15,767 bases of DNA from contig NC_090615.1 in assembly GCF_004359215.1 (NCBI RefSeq), positions 8,008,597 through 8,024,363 on the forward strand, given 5' to 3'. The position numbers and the translations under genes were made by a program. Of this stretch, positions 8,293 to 15,767 are shown in pieces; position 1 is the stretch's first letter; every line of letters begins with the position of its first letter. The notes under the pieces were generated by a model that was not told the origin of the DNA, did not search any database, and worked only from the letters and a program-made list of their open reading frames with translations. The DNA comes from Bremia lactucae (taxonomy: Eukaryota; Oomycota; Peronosporomycetes; Peronosporales; Peronosporaceae).

Positions 8293-8442
8293 TAGCTTGG
8301 TATAAGCTGTCGGCCGAGAGGTTAGATATCACTCCCACGGAGTTGGGTAATGCAGACGTAATCTGCTATAAATGCGGCAAGCGCGGCCATATGATTGCTC
8401 GCTGCTATTGCAAGGTCCCTGCTGGGGCAAAAGATGCCTAGC
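8283..8442 (+). pseudogene. Gag C-terminus with CCHC zinc knuckle, frameshifted from the capsid ORF
   Basis: In the frame offset from the capsid ORF the sequence reads LSAERLDITPTELGNAD, then a CX2CX4HX4C knuckle at 8364-8405 (CYKCGKRGHMIARC), ending at a TAG at 8440. The knuckle binds RNA in Gag proteins of this family. All four ligands are present, so the break is recent or mild compared with the pol region. Confidence 0.8.
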
Positions 8443-9229
8443 TTGAGGACTCCCTTCCCAAAGGGCGATGGTAAGAACCAGTGTGCGAGACGCATAAGTT
8501 CTGCATCGACCACAGAGGGGTCGAAAATTGCAGGAGCGCAGTAAGGGTAGGATGACCTACTGACGCGTACTTCGAAGCTACCCCTAAGTTCAGAGTTGTC
8601 AAGCAAAAAAAATGGGTAGCATATACCGTAATTTCGAATCTCAATGCTGAACAAACACTAGCAACTGTGCTTATTGAGAGTCTTACAGGTGATCCTGTCA
8701 CGACCCCTGAACCACCTCGAATTAGAGACGCTAGATCAAACGATCTCTGTCGCGGAACAGGAGGACTTCAGTCTGAAACGAGCTTTTGTCCACTACGGTG
8801 CTAACCGTCCAGTTAGTTGACAAGAGACGGAGGCTCAGAAGCCATGGACTTCTCGAATATGAAGAGCGAGGTTTTTCGCGCATCAAGTTACAAGCAATTG
8901 CAAAAGTGCAATCTTATTTAAAAGACGGACCGCTACGCCTGCCCCACGCCCAGTGCCTAAGAACACTAAGCGAAGCGATCGAACTCAAGCTAGAAAGAGC
9001 AGGGGACTCAGATTCAACGCTGTTAGGAAGTCGCAACAGCGAGGCGGATCGTCAGAAGGCGAACGGGGTCGGTAGGTGCGGAGCGACCTACTGATCCAGC
9101 AACGTCAAAACAATTCGCAGGCCTTCTGACGAAAGTTGCTCCTCACACGCAAATATTGTGTGTAACTGCCCCAGTGGATGAGTATAACCCATCACCCTGA
9201 AAGTAAAAATGTCAAATTAATTGCCGCTT
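8443..9229 (+). other. Gypsy-1 gag-pol linker, decayed
   Basis: The stretch lies between the zinc knuckle and the protease. The longest plus frame, 8786-9094, shows no known domain and is charged and Leu/Arg-rich. In related gypsy elements this interval encodes a poorly conserved linker, and I infer the same here. Confidence 0.45.
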
Positions 9230-9580
9230 AAGTCCCTAGTCGATTCCGGGGCGTCGAACAATTTTATTAGAAGCCACACACTAGAAAATCGCAGACTCGA
9301 ATTTATTGAGCGCCATTTACCTCTAACGAGAATGACAGTGCGCCTAGCAACCGGCGCATCCTAACAGTAAAGAGAAGTGTTGTTGGTATCCAATACACGT
9401 TGAAGGGTAAGAAGTACGATGATGATTTCATCGTACAAGATTTGAATGACAAATTTGATGTCATCCTTGGATTACCATGGCTCAGAAAGTACGAGCCATG
9501 TATAAATTGGCAGCATCAAGCCGTGACGATACCTGTCTCTTGTTCATCAGATGGCCAACTGATGAACGTCTTGGAGCGTC
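9230..9580 (+). pseudogene. Gypsy-1 aspartic protease (retropepsin-like), split by a frameshift
   Basis: The active-site triad LVDSGASNNF lies at 9236-9265 in frame 2, followed by RLATGAS and a stop at 9362-9364. From about 9361 the homologous sequence continues in frame 1: VVGIQYTLKGKKYDDDFIV, then the typical closing motif FDVILGLPWLRKYEP at about 9450-9495. A one-base indel around 9360 explains the split. The enzyme matures Gag-Pol in intact elements; this copy cannot be translated through. Confidence 0.82.
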
Positions 9581-10489
9581 CAAAAGCGTGTAGATTTCCT
9601 ACGAGCGAGTGCGAAAGGCTCACTTGTAATTCGGTCATTTGCACGACTGCACAAGACCTCAGTGTGACCCCCGTCACACTGTGAAGCTAGGCCGACGGCT
9701 GTGCAAAAGCAAAGGCAGCGTCAAAGTTCGACCAGTCGAATAAGTTGAGTGGTACGGAACAAGTATGGTTGCTTGGAAACCAACATTCAAGAAAGTTTGA
9801 AACGCCTGTCTATAAGAGAGAGTGCAAAAGTCCTTGATTGACTGGAGCCGATCGTTAAGGATCTCGCTGGGGTTGTGCAGCTCCGGCTCGACGCAGTTTA
9901 GTGTGAGTCTCCCTAAATAAAACTTGAGGCAATAACTCCAAGAATCTGCGGGAATAAGTCCGAAGAAACCTGTGGTCAAAAAATTTGAGGTATTTTTGAA
10001 ATAAGTTTTATAAGAGGAAACTGAGATATGAATGTCTCAATAAACAACGGATCAAGTGTAGGCGCTTATATACTTGATCTGATAGCGAATCCGATGTTAT
10101 CTTTGGAGATAACTCAATTGCCAACACTAGAACCGAAACGGTTCTTGCGGATTCTGGATAGTGGTAAAGTCAAGCAAATCTGCGTACTTGTCACAGATAT
10201 ACCAAGTACGTGGCCTATATTCGCTCGGCAATCGAATTTCTTGAGAACGAACGAGTTCTTAGCAGCTCATTGTTGGACAGAAGTGTCATCGATGAGAGGA
10301 CTCGGGTTGAACGTTTTACATCCCAAATCTGGGAGTCTTCGAAGACAAATCCTTTTATATAAGGATTTGATCGAATTTACGGATGTATCTCCCTGCTTCG
10401 TTACTGGGATTTGCTGAAGGATAAATAAACTCGACAAGAAATCTACCTGATGCCAGGTTCGAAATACTGTGTAACCTTTGCCTCGTGAA
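9581..10489 (+). pseudogene. Gypsy-1 protease-RT linker and RT amino-terminal segment
   Basis: This region is broken but can be followed by motif. At about 10120-10220 is a Leu-rich segment (KRFLRILDSGKVKQICVLVTD). At about 10290 another frame reads DERTRVERFTSQIWES, then YKDLIEFTDVSP at about 10355-10395, and YLMPGSKYCVTF at about 10442. The order matches the segment ahead of the RT fingers in Peronosporales gypsy elements as I know them. At least three frame changes occur. The part at 9690-10000 gives no clear motif. Confidence 0.65.
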
Positions 10490-10851
10490 CAAGTACTAGC
10501 GATCGACAAGTGTTTTGCCGATCGCTTGAGATCGGGCCACGTAAGGCAGCCAATCTCCTACAAAGCTCCGACCTTTTCTGTGCGTAAAGCAAAAGGTTGG
10601 TGGCGGATTGTGCATACGTTCAATTAATTATATGCTGCAACGGGAACGGCTTTAACGTCGATACCTAGAAAAGATGTCATTGACGGCGTGTCAAAGAATA
10701 CTGTTTTTCGTCAATGGCAGATTTTTATGCGCGAACAGGATATACCGTCCAAAGCAGTAAGCACCCCAAACGGAATGCTATGGTAGTAATTAATTAGGCA
10801 TAGTGGCTTAATAATGCCCCTGCGACATTCAACAGATGTGTAACTAATATA
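10483..10851 (+). pseudogene. Gypsy-1 reverse transcriptase, fragment without the YxDD active site
   Basis: Recognisable RT pieces follow in order: REQVLAIDKCFADRL, APTFSVRKAKGGWRIVHTFN with a stop straight after, IPRKDVIDGVSK, then QIFMREQDIPSKAVS and NGMLW in another frame, and LNNAPATFNRCVTN at 10807-10848. Motif A (D-L-x-x-G-F), which carries the first catalytic Asp, is disrupted by a small deletion at about 10705. Everything after NRCVTN, including YxDD, is absent because RNase H sequence begins at 10853. RT would copy the element's RNA into DNA; this copy cannot. Confidence 0.85.
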
Positions 10852-10852
10852 T

Positions 10853-10945
10853 GCACTGGCTAAGTTTACGGTCTATCTCTTGGGCGATAGACCGTTCATT
10901 GTTTTACGGACCATGCGTCTTTACATACGGCCGTAAACAGCAAGA
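10853..10945 (+). pseudogene. Gypsy-1 RNase H, C-terminal fragment only
   Basis: ALAKFTVYLLGDRPF at 10853-10897, followed after a frame change by TDHASLHTAVNS at 10906-10941, is the typical end of the gypsy RNase H domain, with its late catalytic Asp in TDH. The earlier catalytic residues are lost in the deletion that joins RT to this fragment. Confidence 0.8.
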
Positions 10946-11059
10946 TAAGTTTCTTAAAGGTTTGATAGATCACCTCAGAAATCTATCTCATCAATCCTCC
11001 AAAGTATTGTCGAAATTGTATTGATCTTTAACAGATCGATACAGATTTACTGTACTACA

Positions 11060-11650
11060 CAGCCGTTGCAGGCGAACACACCTCGTATTGTCATCGCCAT
11101 TCATGATGATTTTCGTTTACGCATCATCTATGTGTACCACAATGCACCAATAAGTAGGCATCGTGGGACGTAATAACACTTATCTCACGATAAGCCACGA
11201 AATTTACTGGCCACGCAAGTATGAATTCGCCCGCAAGTACACACCTGCTTGCAAAGGTTGTCGATGGGTGATGCCCAGTGCTTCATATTGTGCCGTGCGC
11301 TGTTCCAACCTCTCCCTTTTCTGGCGGAGTGTTGGCAGTCCCTATATATGGACTTCGTCTTCGATTTTTCCGAAGACGATTACAAAAATAATGGTATTCT
11401 TTGTTTTTGTTGACACGATATTTCGACTCCATGGGTTTCCCCGTGAACTAGTATTTGATCGATATTTCCAGTTTCCAGCGGAGTTTTGGCAATCTGTGTT
11501 AAAATCACTTGGAACACCGTTAAAAATGCAATTTATGACCACCCTGAAACAGATGGTTAGACAGAAGGTGCAAATCATATCCTCAAGGAGATACTTCGCG
11601 GATACGTCCACTCGCTTACGAGTTGGAGCGAGTTCTTGCCGATGGTAGTA
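11060..11650 (+). pseudogene. Gypsy-1 integrase, zinc finger and core, truncated
   Basis: After TPRIVIAIHDDF comes the HHCC finger. Its His codons are at 11138 and 11159 in one frame, and CKGC is at 11250-11261 in another. The core keeps MDFVFDF with the first Asp (11351-11353, frame 2), a frame change to TIFRLHGFPRELVFDR with the second Asp (11457-11459), and EFWQSVLKSLGT. The third block reads HPETDG, stop, TEGAN, with the Glu at 11564-11566. About 25 residues between the first and second Asp blocks are missing. The sequence ends at SEFLPMV, and the C-terminal domain and chromodomain are absent because hairpin-unit U4 follows. Confidence 0.85.
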
Positions 11651-11655
11651 CATGA

Positions 11656-12097
11656 TATATGTACAGGGCACCTTTTGCTAGTACTGATAACAGTTCTAGT
11701 CAACCTACACTGATTACAGTGAAGTGAGGTGCCTCGATTACTTCACGTGCACGACGTGTAGAGGAAGGTTCTAAGCAGCGAAAAAGTCTGAGCTACTAAG
11801 GGTAAATTCTAAGGCTTTTGAATAGGATAAAAAAGCGTATTATATATTAAGCTCTTTCATAACGATGTCTATCTACTGGTTCAATATATTAACCATTAAA
11901 TATGCAATGCGCCTCTTTGCGCGACGACTTATCATGTCTTGTAACGATTGGCGCTGTTGACTATCAAAACTATTAAGTGGAAATTAACTAAGGATAATTA
12001 TCTTGTACTTCTTTATTTATTTCCTCTCTTAGGAGATAAATATGTACTAATGCTCTTTCATGAAGTAATATTTATGTAACGGGGTGTCCCGTTACAT
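11656..12097 (-). repeat. Hairpin-unit U4 with remnant of a palindrome centre
   Basis: On the plus strand it runs from the inner block to the terminal hairpin. GGCACC (11667) and GGTGCC (11728) flank a degraded version of the palindrome centre seen at 520-590 (GTACTGATAACAGT against GCACTGAAACAGTAC). ACTTCACGTGCACGACGTG follows, then the middle block ATGCAATGCGCCTC, and finally the hairpin at 12074-12097. Unlike U1, the opposite arm is essentially gone. It closes off gypsy-1 at the integrase core. Confidence 0.65.
12074..12097. repeat. 10-bp terminal stem-loop of U4
   Basis: ATGTAACGGG (12074-12083) pairs perfectly with CCCGTTACAT (12088-12097) across the loop GTGT. It is the best-paired version of the family motif in its GGGTGT form. 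Confidence 0.85.
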
Positions 12098-12198
12098 TAT
12101 CCCCTTTACAACAACAGTCACTTAGTGACTGATGTATAGTGACTGAGAGTACTATTATGATTCTCTCTGTAAATTAGCACTTGTTGGTTTTATTTTAA

Positions 12199-12678
12199 TC
12201 TCAACTTTTAACTGCGCATGGTTTCGAAACTCGTGCGCTTACCTGTGAAGCCGCAAAGCTGGCAGCTGCAGGGCTCGGTACAGCTGCTAGTGATGTAAAG
12301 GTTTCGATAGACGCTAATACGTCGACCGTCTACAGATGTAAGCGGGATAAGGATGTCACTCCTTTGTTCCAAGCTTGGAAAGCATCTGTACTAAATGTGC
12401 AAAGCATAGGTCGCGAGGCCTGGCTTGACAACTTAATGCTTTTCATGACCGGTTCAAAAAAAACGGACCGTAGTCGGTGCACGCTACAAGCTGCATCGTT
12501 TGTCTGAAGAGACAGGAATATCTTGCCTCGTGGGGTAAATAATGCCCATGCTGTTTTAAAGGTGCAGGTCATGCCCGTAAGGATGCATACTCCGCTAAAA
12601 CTTCATATTAAAGGACGCACATCCCTTGCGAGATGCGCGAAGGATGGGAGAACGAGCGCTTCCGCGCTCGTAAACTAA
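12199..12678 (+). pseudogene. Unrecognised coding-like remnant, possibly a gag
   Basis: The frame is open from 12199 to a TGA at 12505 without an early ATG. It reads like true protein: EAAKLAAAGLGTAASDVKV, then TPLFQAWKASVLNVQ and GREAWLDNLM. At an A8 run (12456-12463) a second frame takes over with VVGARYKLHRLSEETG, stopping near 12537, and a third is open at 12538-12678 (NNAHAVLKVQ). This suggests one decayed gene of about 150-190 codons. Its position just after U4, and its Ala-rich helical then Trp-containing character, would suit a retroelement gag, but I do not recognise the family. It converges with the minus-strand gypsy-2 fragment, and its tail may be non-coding overlap. Confidence 0.4.
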
Positions 12679-12679
12679 T

Positions 12680-13995
12680 TTTAATCTCTCAATCGGACCC
12701 TCTGTGGAAGAGGATGGTTGTCGTGGTTATGTCGAATGAGACCCGGAACGTCCATCATCAGTTAAAAAGAAGGTTCCAAGCTATCATGCGAGGGTGAATA
12801 TCTTCGTCATCGAACGAGGAAACTCGTTCGATCCCTTTCACCTTACGGTGGTTCAAGAAGCGTCCAACTAGAAAACGCTTTTCACCGCTCGAGTCAACCA
12901 ATGGATGAAATATGGGAGAAAAATCGGGTTCACCTCATTCGCCGAACCCGAGTCAACAACGTATTCGATCACGTCTTCCGTTATTGACGGAGAACTTTGA
13001 TCACGAACGACCTCGGCATCGCGATGACGGTCGACGGTATTTCTCGTGACTAGTTGAAAAGCTGTTGGTTGATCGACTGGCGAATGAGGGGACGAATCAG
13101 GCCCATCAAAACAAGCTGGTGACAGATCGTTAGAAATTTCATTTTGGAAAGAATGGAGTGTCCTGGTTCGTGACAACCAGACTTTGTACCTAGGCTATCG
13201 GGCCATCAGGTTTTGGCTCGGAGCCATCAGGCTCTAACGGATGCCTTAAACTGTGCCGGTGTACGGAACTGAAAGAAGCCTCGTACTGATGGTATGGGCG
13301 AAGACGCCCGACATAAAACATAGGATGCGTAGAGGGATGCGTAGAGGCAGCTCGATCGTGTGCGCATTGCCTTGGCGGTGTAGTACACGAATCGGGCTGA
13401 TTTACCTGGGCAGTATTAATACTGCCCACATTCGTCACTACATGTTTCGGTGGGTTTGCCGTGAACACTAGGACAATATCATTTAACACTAAATGAAAGG
13501 GTTTTGCTCTTCCATTTTTGTCCGAGTTGCGTTTCTGCCGGTCCACCGCATCAGCGATGGATTCTTGTACGAAACGGACCACTGCTTCTCTAGCCAGCAA
13601 GAATTCTCCTGCTGCTCGGTTTTGTTTGTGTCTTTAGTGCGACCGGTGCGCACTACAGAGATGTCATTCTCCTCTTCAGCAGGAGCATCATTACTCTCGC
13701 AAATGTTACTGTTTATCGATGCTAATTATTTCAGCATCGTTAACAAAGTCAGTAATAGCTTTATCGCTATTTGTCTACTTCAATGTAGATTGAATTTACA
13801 TTGGTATCCCTCACATTGACCGCAGAGTGAATGCGTGATGAGCAAAAGCTAGATTGTTCTTTGCTCGAACGAGTACCTTCTTGAATAAGAGTCACTCACG
13901 AACAAGGTGGGTGTACGGGATGGTGCAAGCTATTCACGAAAAAAGGTGTATGCTTCGTAGAAGCATACTCAAAATTATTGATGGCACATTCTAGT
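12680..13995 (-). pseudogene. Gypsy-2 pol 3' fragment: integrase end, linker and chromodomain
   Basis: Read downwards on the minus strand, the end of the integrase core is at about 13990-13930 (ECAINNFEYASTKHTPFFVN), followed by a variable linker (GTRSSKEQ at about 13870, DAEIISIDKQ at about 13730). The integrase C-terminal domain at 13600-13230 has AVVRFVQESIADAVDRQKRN, PKHVVTNVGS and FYVGRLRPYHQYEA (13277-13318). The chromodomain at about 12930-12700 has HPLVDSSGEKRFLV, SFLVR, SPSHDSLEP (Leu for the usual Trp) and DVPGL-x7-HPL (12708-12752). Several frameshifts and stops break it. Chromodomains steer integration to marked chromatin in this family. It is not the missing 3' end of gypsy-1, since it lies on the opposite strand. 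Confidence 0.88.
13323..13346. repeat. 12-bp tandem duplication inside gypsy-2
   Basis: GGATGCGTAGAG occurs twice in a row (13323-13334 and 13335-13346). In the minus frame that reads RQGNAHTIELP it inserts four codons (LRIP repeated). Confidence 0.85.
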
Positions 13996-14399
13996 TCAGC
14001 TTTATCGCAAAAACCTAGAAGCAAATACTTAAGCCATTTTTTTTTATATTACCGCTTTCCTGTGCAGTGATTTGTAAACTTTACAATCAGTTGTACTTTG
14101 TAGTCCGCACAGGACCTCTGCAAAATGGACGGACATTAAGCGTTTAACTTTACGGTTGGACTCAATTATAGTCTGACCGGAACAGAATTCTAAATGAGAA
14201 TCAATCGGAAGTACAGCGTAAGAAGCAAGAATTGTGGCGCTGACAAAATTCGTCACCTATCAACAGAGTACGCCTATCAGCAAAAAACTCGAATCGATGA
14301 GCTGGCCCTACATATTTTTTAACGGATATACATTGTCGCTCGAACCTTATTCGATGAATTTGCCCCTTTAAGCTACAAATTCACTTTACAAGGAAAATA
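13996..14399. other. No gene recognised between gypsy-2 and MULE-2
   Basis: The gypsy-2 homology fades above about 13995. A minus open frame at 14044-14256 has no motif I know. The rest is AT-rich without clear repeats. Confidence 0.4.
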
Positions 14400-15175
14400 A
14401 CGTTTTGCTCATTTACTTAGTCTAACATTTCAAAATTGAAGCCGAATTTTATAAGTCGGAAGGATAGGGAGCGACATCTGCTACTATTTCTATACATTCG
14501 AAGAAGGTCCACGTGGGTTTGGGACACTAACTCTGTAACAAGACACCTCTCGCTAATACTGCTTCAGTACTTTGTAGCCTACTTTTCCAAAGAGTACTTT
14601 GACATGTTCCGCACAACGTCTTCCCAGATGAGTGATGAGCAATGGTACGGGATTCGCATAGTTTCTAAGGAAATGCATCTGCAGATTACTCTCGTTGCGC
14701 CTCGCCAGTTAATACCCTTTTCCCATAAACGTCATTAATATCAGAGGTCGATACAGTATTCCATTGTATTAAGTAATTATGGCTTCCTTCGACCCTAGAT
14801 GTGACATTGTGACAAAATGGGCATTGCTTCGTGTCCACACCACAACAAAATGTCTGTGGTGTGGCAGCCAAGTAGACTTCACATATTGCAAGACTGCTAC
14901 AGGAACGCTTTTTTTAAATTGTTATGAAACAGATGCATAATCTTCTTCTGTTTTTGCTGAGTATAACTGTGTCCACTTCTGAAAAAATCATCCTATTTAA
15001 TTTTGTACAAAAATGACCAATGTTCGCTAGGATGTTCTTCTTTTTGTGCCATTGACATATAACTATTCCAGCTTGGAGAAGAATACAGCACACAGCTGTC
15101 CTCAATGAGAGTTCACGATTAAAAGCAACATTAATACGCTGCAATGGACGAACAATTTTAATGGCTTTATCTACC
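14400..15175 (-). pseudogene. Second MULE transposase fragment (MULE-2)
   Basis: Minus-strand motifs of a Mutator-like transposase run from about 15175 downwards: RPLQRINVAFNRELSL, where the second catalytic Asp of the usual DREL is Asn (15118-15120); then CQWHKKKNILAN with the Cys-x2-His at 15046-15057. In another frame come LYSAKTEEDY at about 14960 and VLQYVKSTWLPHHRHF at about 14860. After a frame change SRVEGSHNYLIQW with the conserved Glu is at 14764-14799, then STSDINDVY. A weak C-terminal continuation (PYHCSSLIWEDVVRNMSKY) extends to about 14550. The FAR1 domain, first Asp block and terminal repeats are not visible. The sequence differs clearly from MULE-1 (SRVEGSH against SRGEGAH, CQWH against the broken finger), so it is a separate lineage. 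Confidence 0.85.
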
Positions 15176-15457
15176 TGACTGGACGCTAAAATAAAAACCT
15201 ACCGACGTGAAGAGCGAATATAATGCATGCATGAATACTTCTAAAGCCATTCACAATCATTTTCGCATTTTTCTGATAAAGAGCAAAAGGCAAGTGAGAT
15301 TGTCTGATTAGTGGGAGTTGACCCAACAATGTGCAATAACGTTATTTTATATATATATAAAAAATATTGAACAGGATATCTGGATGAATATTGAACAATA
15401 TGCTGTGCAAATTCAAATCACACAAAAATCTAACTTGAAAATGAAAGTGGTGCAATT
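15176..15457. other. AT-rich spacer, no gene recognised
   Basis: It contains a TATATATATATA run near 15350 and no protein motif. The upstream part of MULE-2 may have lain here, but nothing is recognisable. Confidence 0.45.
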
Positions 15458-15767
15458 GTAACGGGGTGTATCGTTACATGAAATTATTACTTAAAGGTTG
15501 TTTGTTAATATATTATCTAAAAGGTAGATAATATTTTGAGGATATTACTTTATATAGTAATATTCAGAATTCTTATCCATAAATAGGTATAGACCATTAT
15601 ACCTATTTATTCCGCAGACTTATCAGCTGTAGGAGTAATCAAAGAGAGAGTTACAGATAAGATAGAGATAAGAATTCATTTACATGTTTAGTATTAGATT
15701 ATAATTAAGTTAGCATTTACAAAGATAGAAAAAGAGACACTTAATTATATTAATACAGTTTTCATTT
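15458..15767 (+). repeat. Second copy of the palindrome arm (U5), cut by the window end
   Basis: GTAACGGGGTGTATCGTTAC at 15458 starts a stretch that aligns with 129 to about 438 along its whole 310 nt with few changes. At several positions U5 agrees with the right arm against the left (GAATTCTTATCC, TTATTCCGCAGAC), and at others with the left against the right (AGGAGTAATCAAAGAGAG). The window ends before the inner block, so it is unknown whether this copy is also palindromic. Confidence 0.88.

Noticed and set aside
8322..8701. Minus-strand open frames of 87-110 codons in the gag-pol linker.
   Set aside because: They show no motif, lie opposite the zinc knuckle and linker, and are best explained as chance.
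12700..12930. Plus-strand protein-like reading (for example SQSDPLWKRM and VIERGNSFDPFHL).
   Set aside because: The minus strand gives a clear chromodomain in the same bases (SPSHDSLEP, DVPGL-x7-HPL), so the plus reading is an antisense shadow.
13493..13819. Plus-strand open frame of 108 codons.
   Set aside because: It is antisense to the gypsy-2 integrase linker and has no motif.
129..15767. A single 15-kb LTR retrotransposon bounded by the units at 129 and 15458.
   Set aside because: The orientation fits, but the first unit is palindromic, the interior is a patchwork of other elements, and the second copy is cut by the window end. There is no positive evidence.
1..15767. CRISPR array, tRNA/rRNA gene, bacterial operon signals or effector genes (RXLR or Crinkler type).
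   Set aside because: I found no spaced direct repeats, tRNA-like folds, prokaryotic gene layout, or secreted protein with an RXLR or LFLAK motif.

Overview
The window looks like a repeat-filled stretch of an oomycete genome, probably Phytophthora or a downy mildew. I infer this from the style of the Ty3/gypsy, Ty1/copia and MULE proteins, which match families I know from Peronosporales. No search was possible, so the lineage is an inference. I see no intact host gene, no tRNA or rRNA, and no CRISPR array. The only long intact reading frame is a retrotransposon gag (7462-8292). Every other coding stretch is a decayed transposon gene broken by frameshifts, stops and deletions.

Layout from left to right. 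129-975 is an almost perfect palindrome of about 847 bp with a 3-nt loop. Its arms are two head-to-head copies of a roughly 420-bp LTR-like unit that begins with a small hairpin. A second unit (1345-1415 plus 3954-4300) is split by a 2529-bp Mutator-like (MULE) transposon at 1416-3944, which has inverted ends and a perfect 9-bp target duplication. A third unit (4301 to about 4730) abuts it. The 3' two fifths or so of a minus-strand copia element follow (about 4736-6868): a short 3' LTR, a polypurine tract, then RNase H, RT and the end of integrase. Its 5' part is cut off where a gypsy LTR begins at 6871.

That plus-strand gypsy element (gypsy-1, 6871 to about 11650) carries gag, zinc knuckle, protease, RT, RNase H and integrase in canonical order, with a large internal deletion in RT/RNase H and no matching 3' LTR. 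A fourth hairpin unit (about 11660-12097) follows it. 12098-12680 holds an unrecognised coding-like remnant. A second gypsy pol fragment (gypsy-2, 12680 to about 13995) lies on the minus strand and covers the integrase end, linker and chromodomain. 14400-15175 (minus) is a fragment of a different MULE transposase. A second copy of the palindrome-arm sequence starts at 15458 and runs off the window.

The window is therefore a nested transposon graveyard and not a cooperating gene system. Its most distinctive structures are the long palindrome, the recurrent hairpin-ended unit family, the cleanly bounded MULE with iterated end repeats, and the chain of hairpins in the gypsy-1 LTR.
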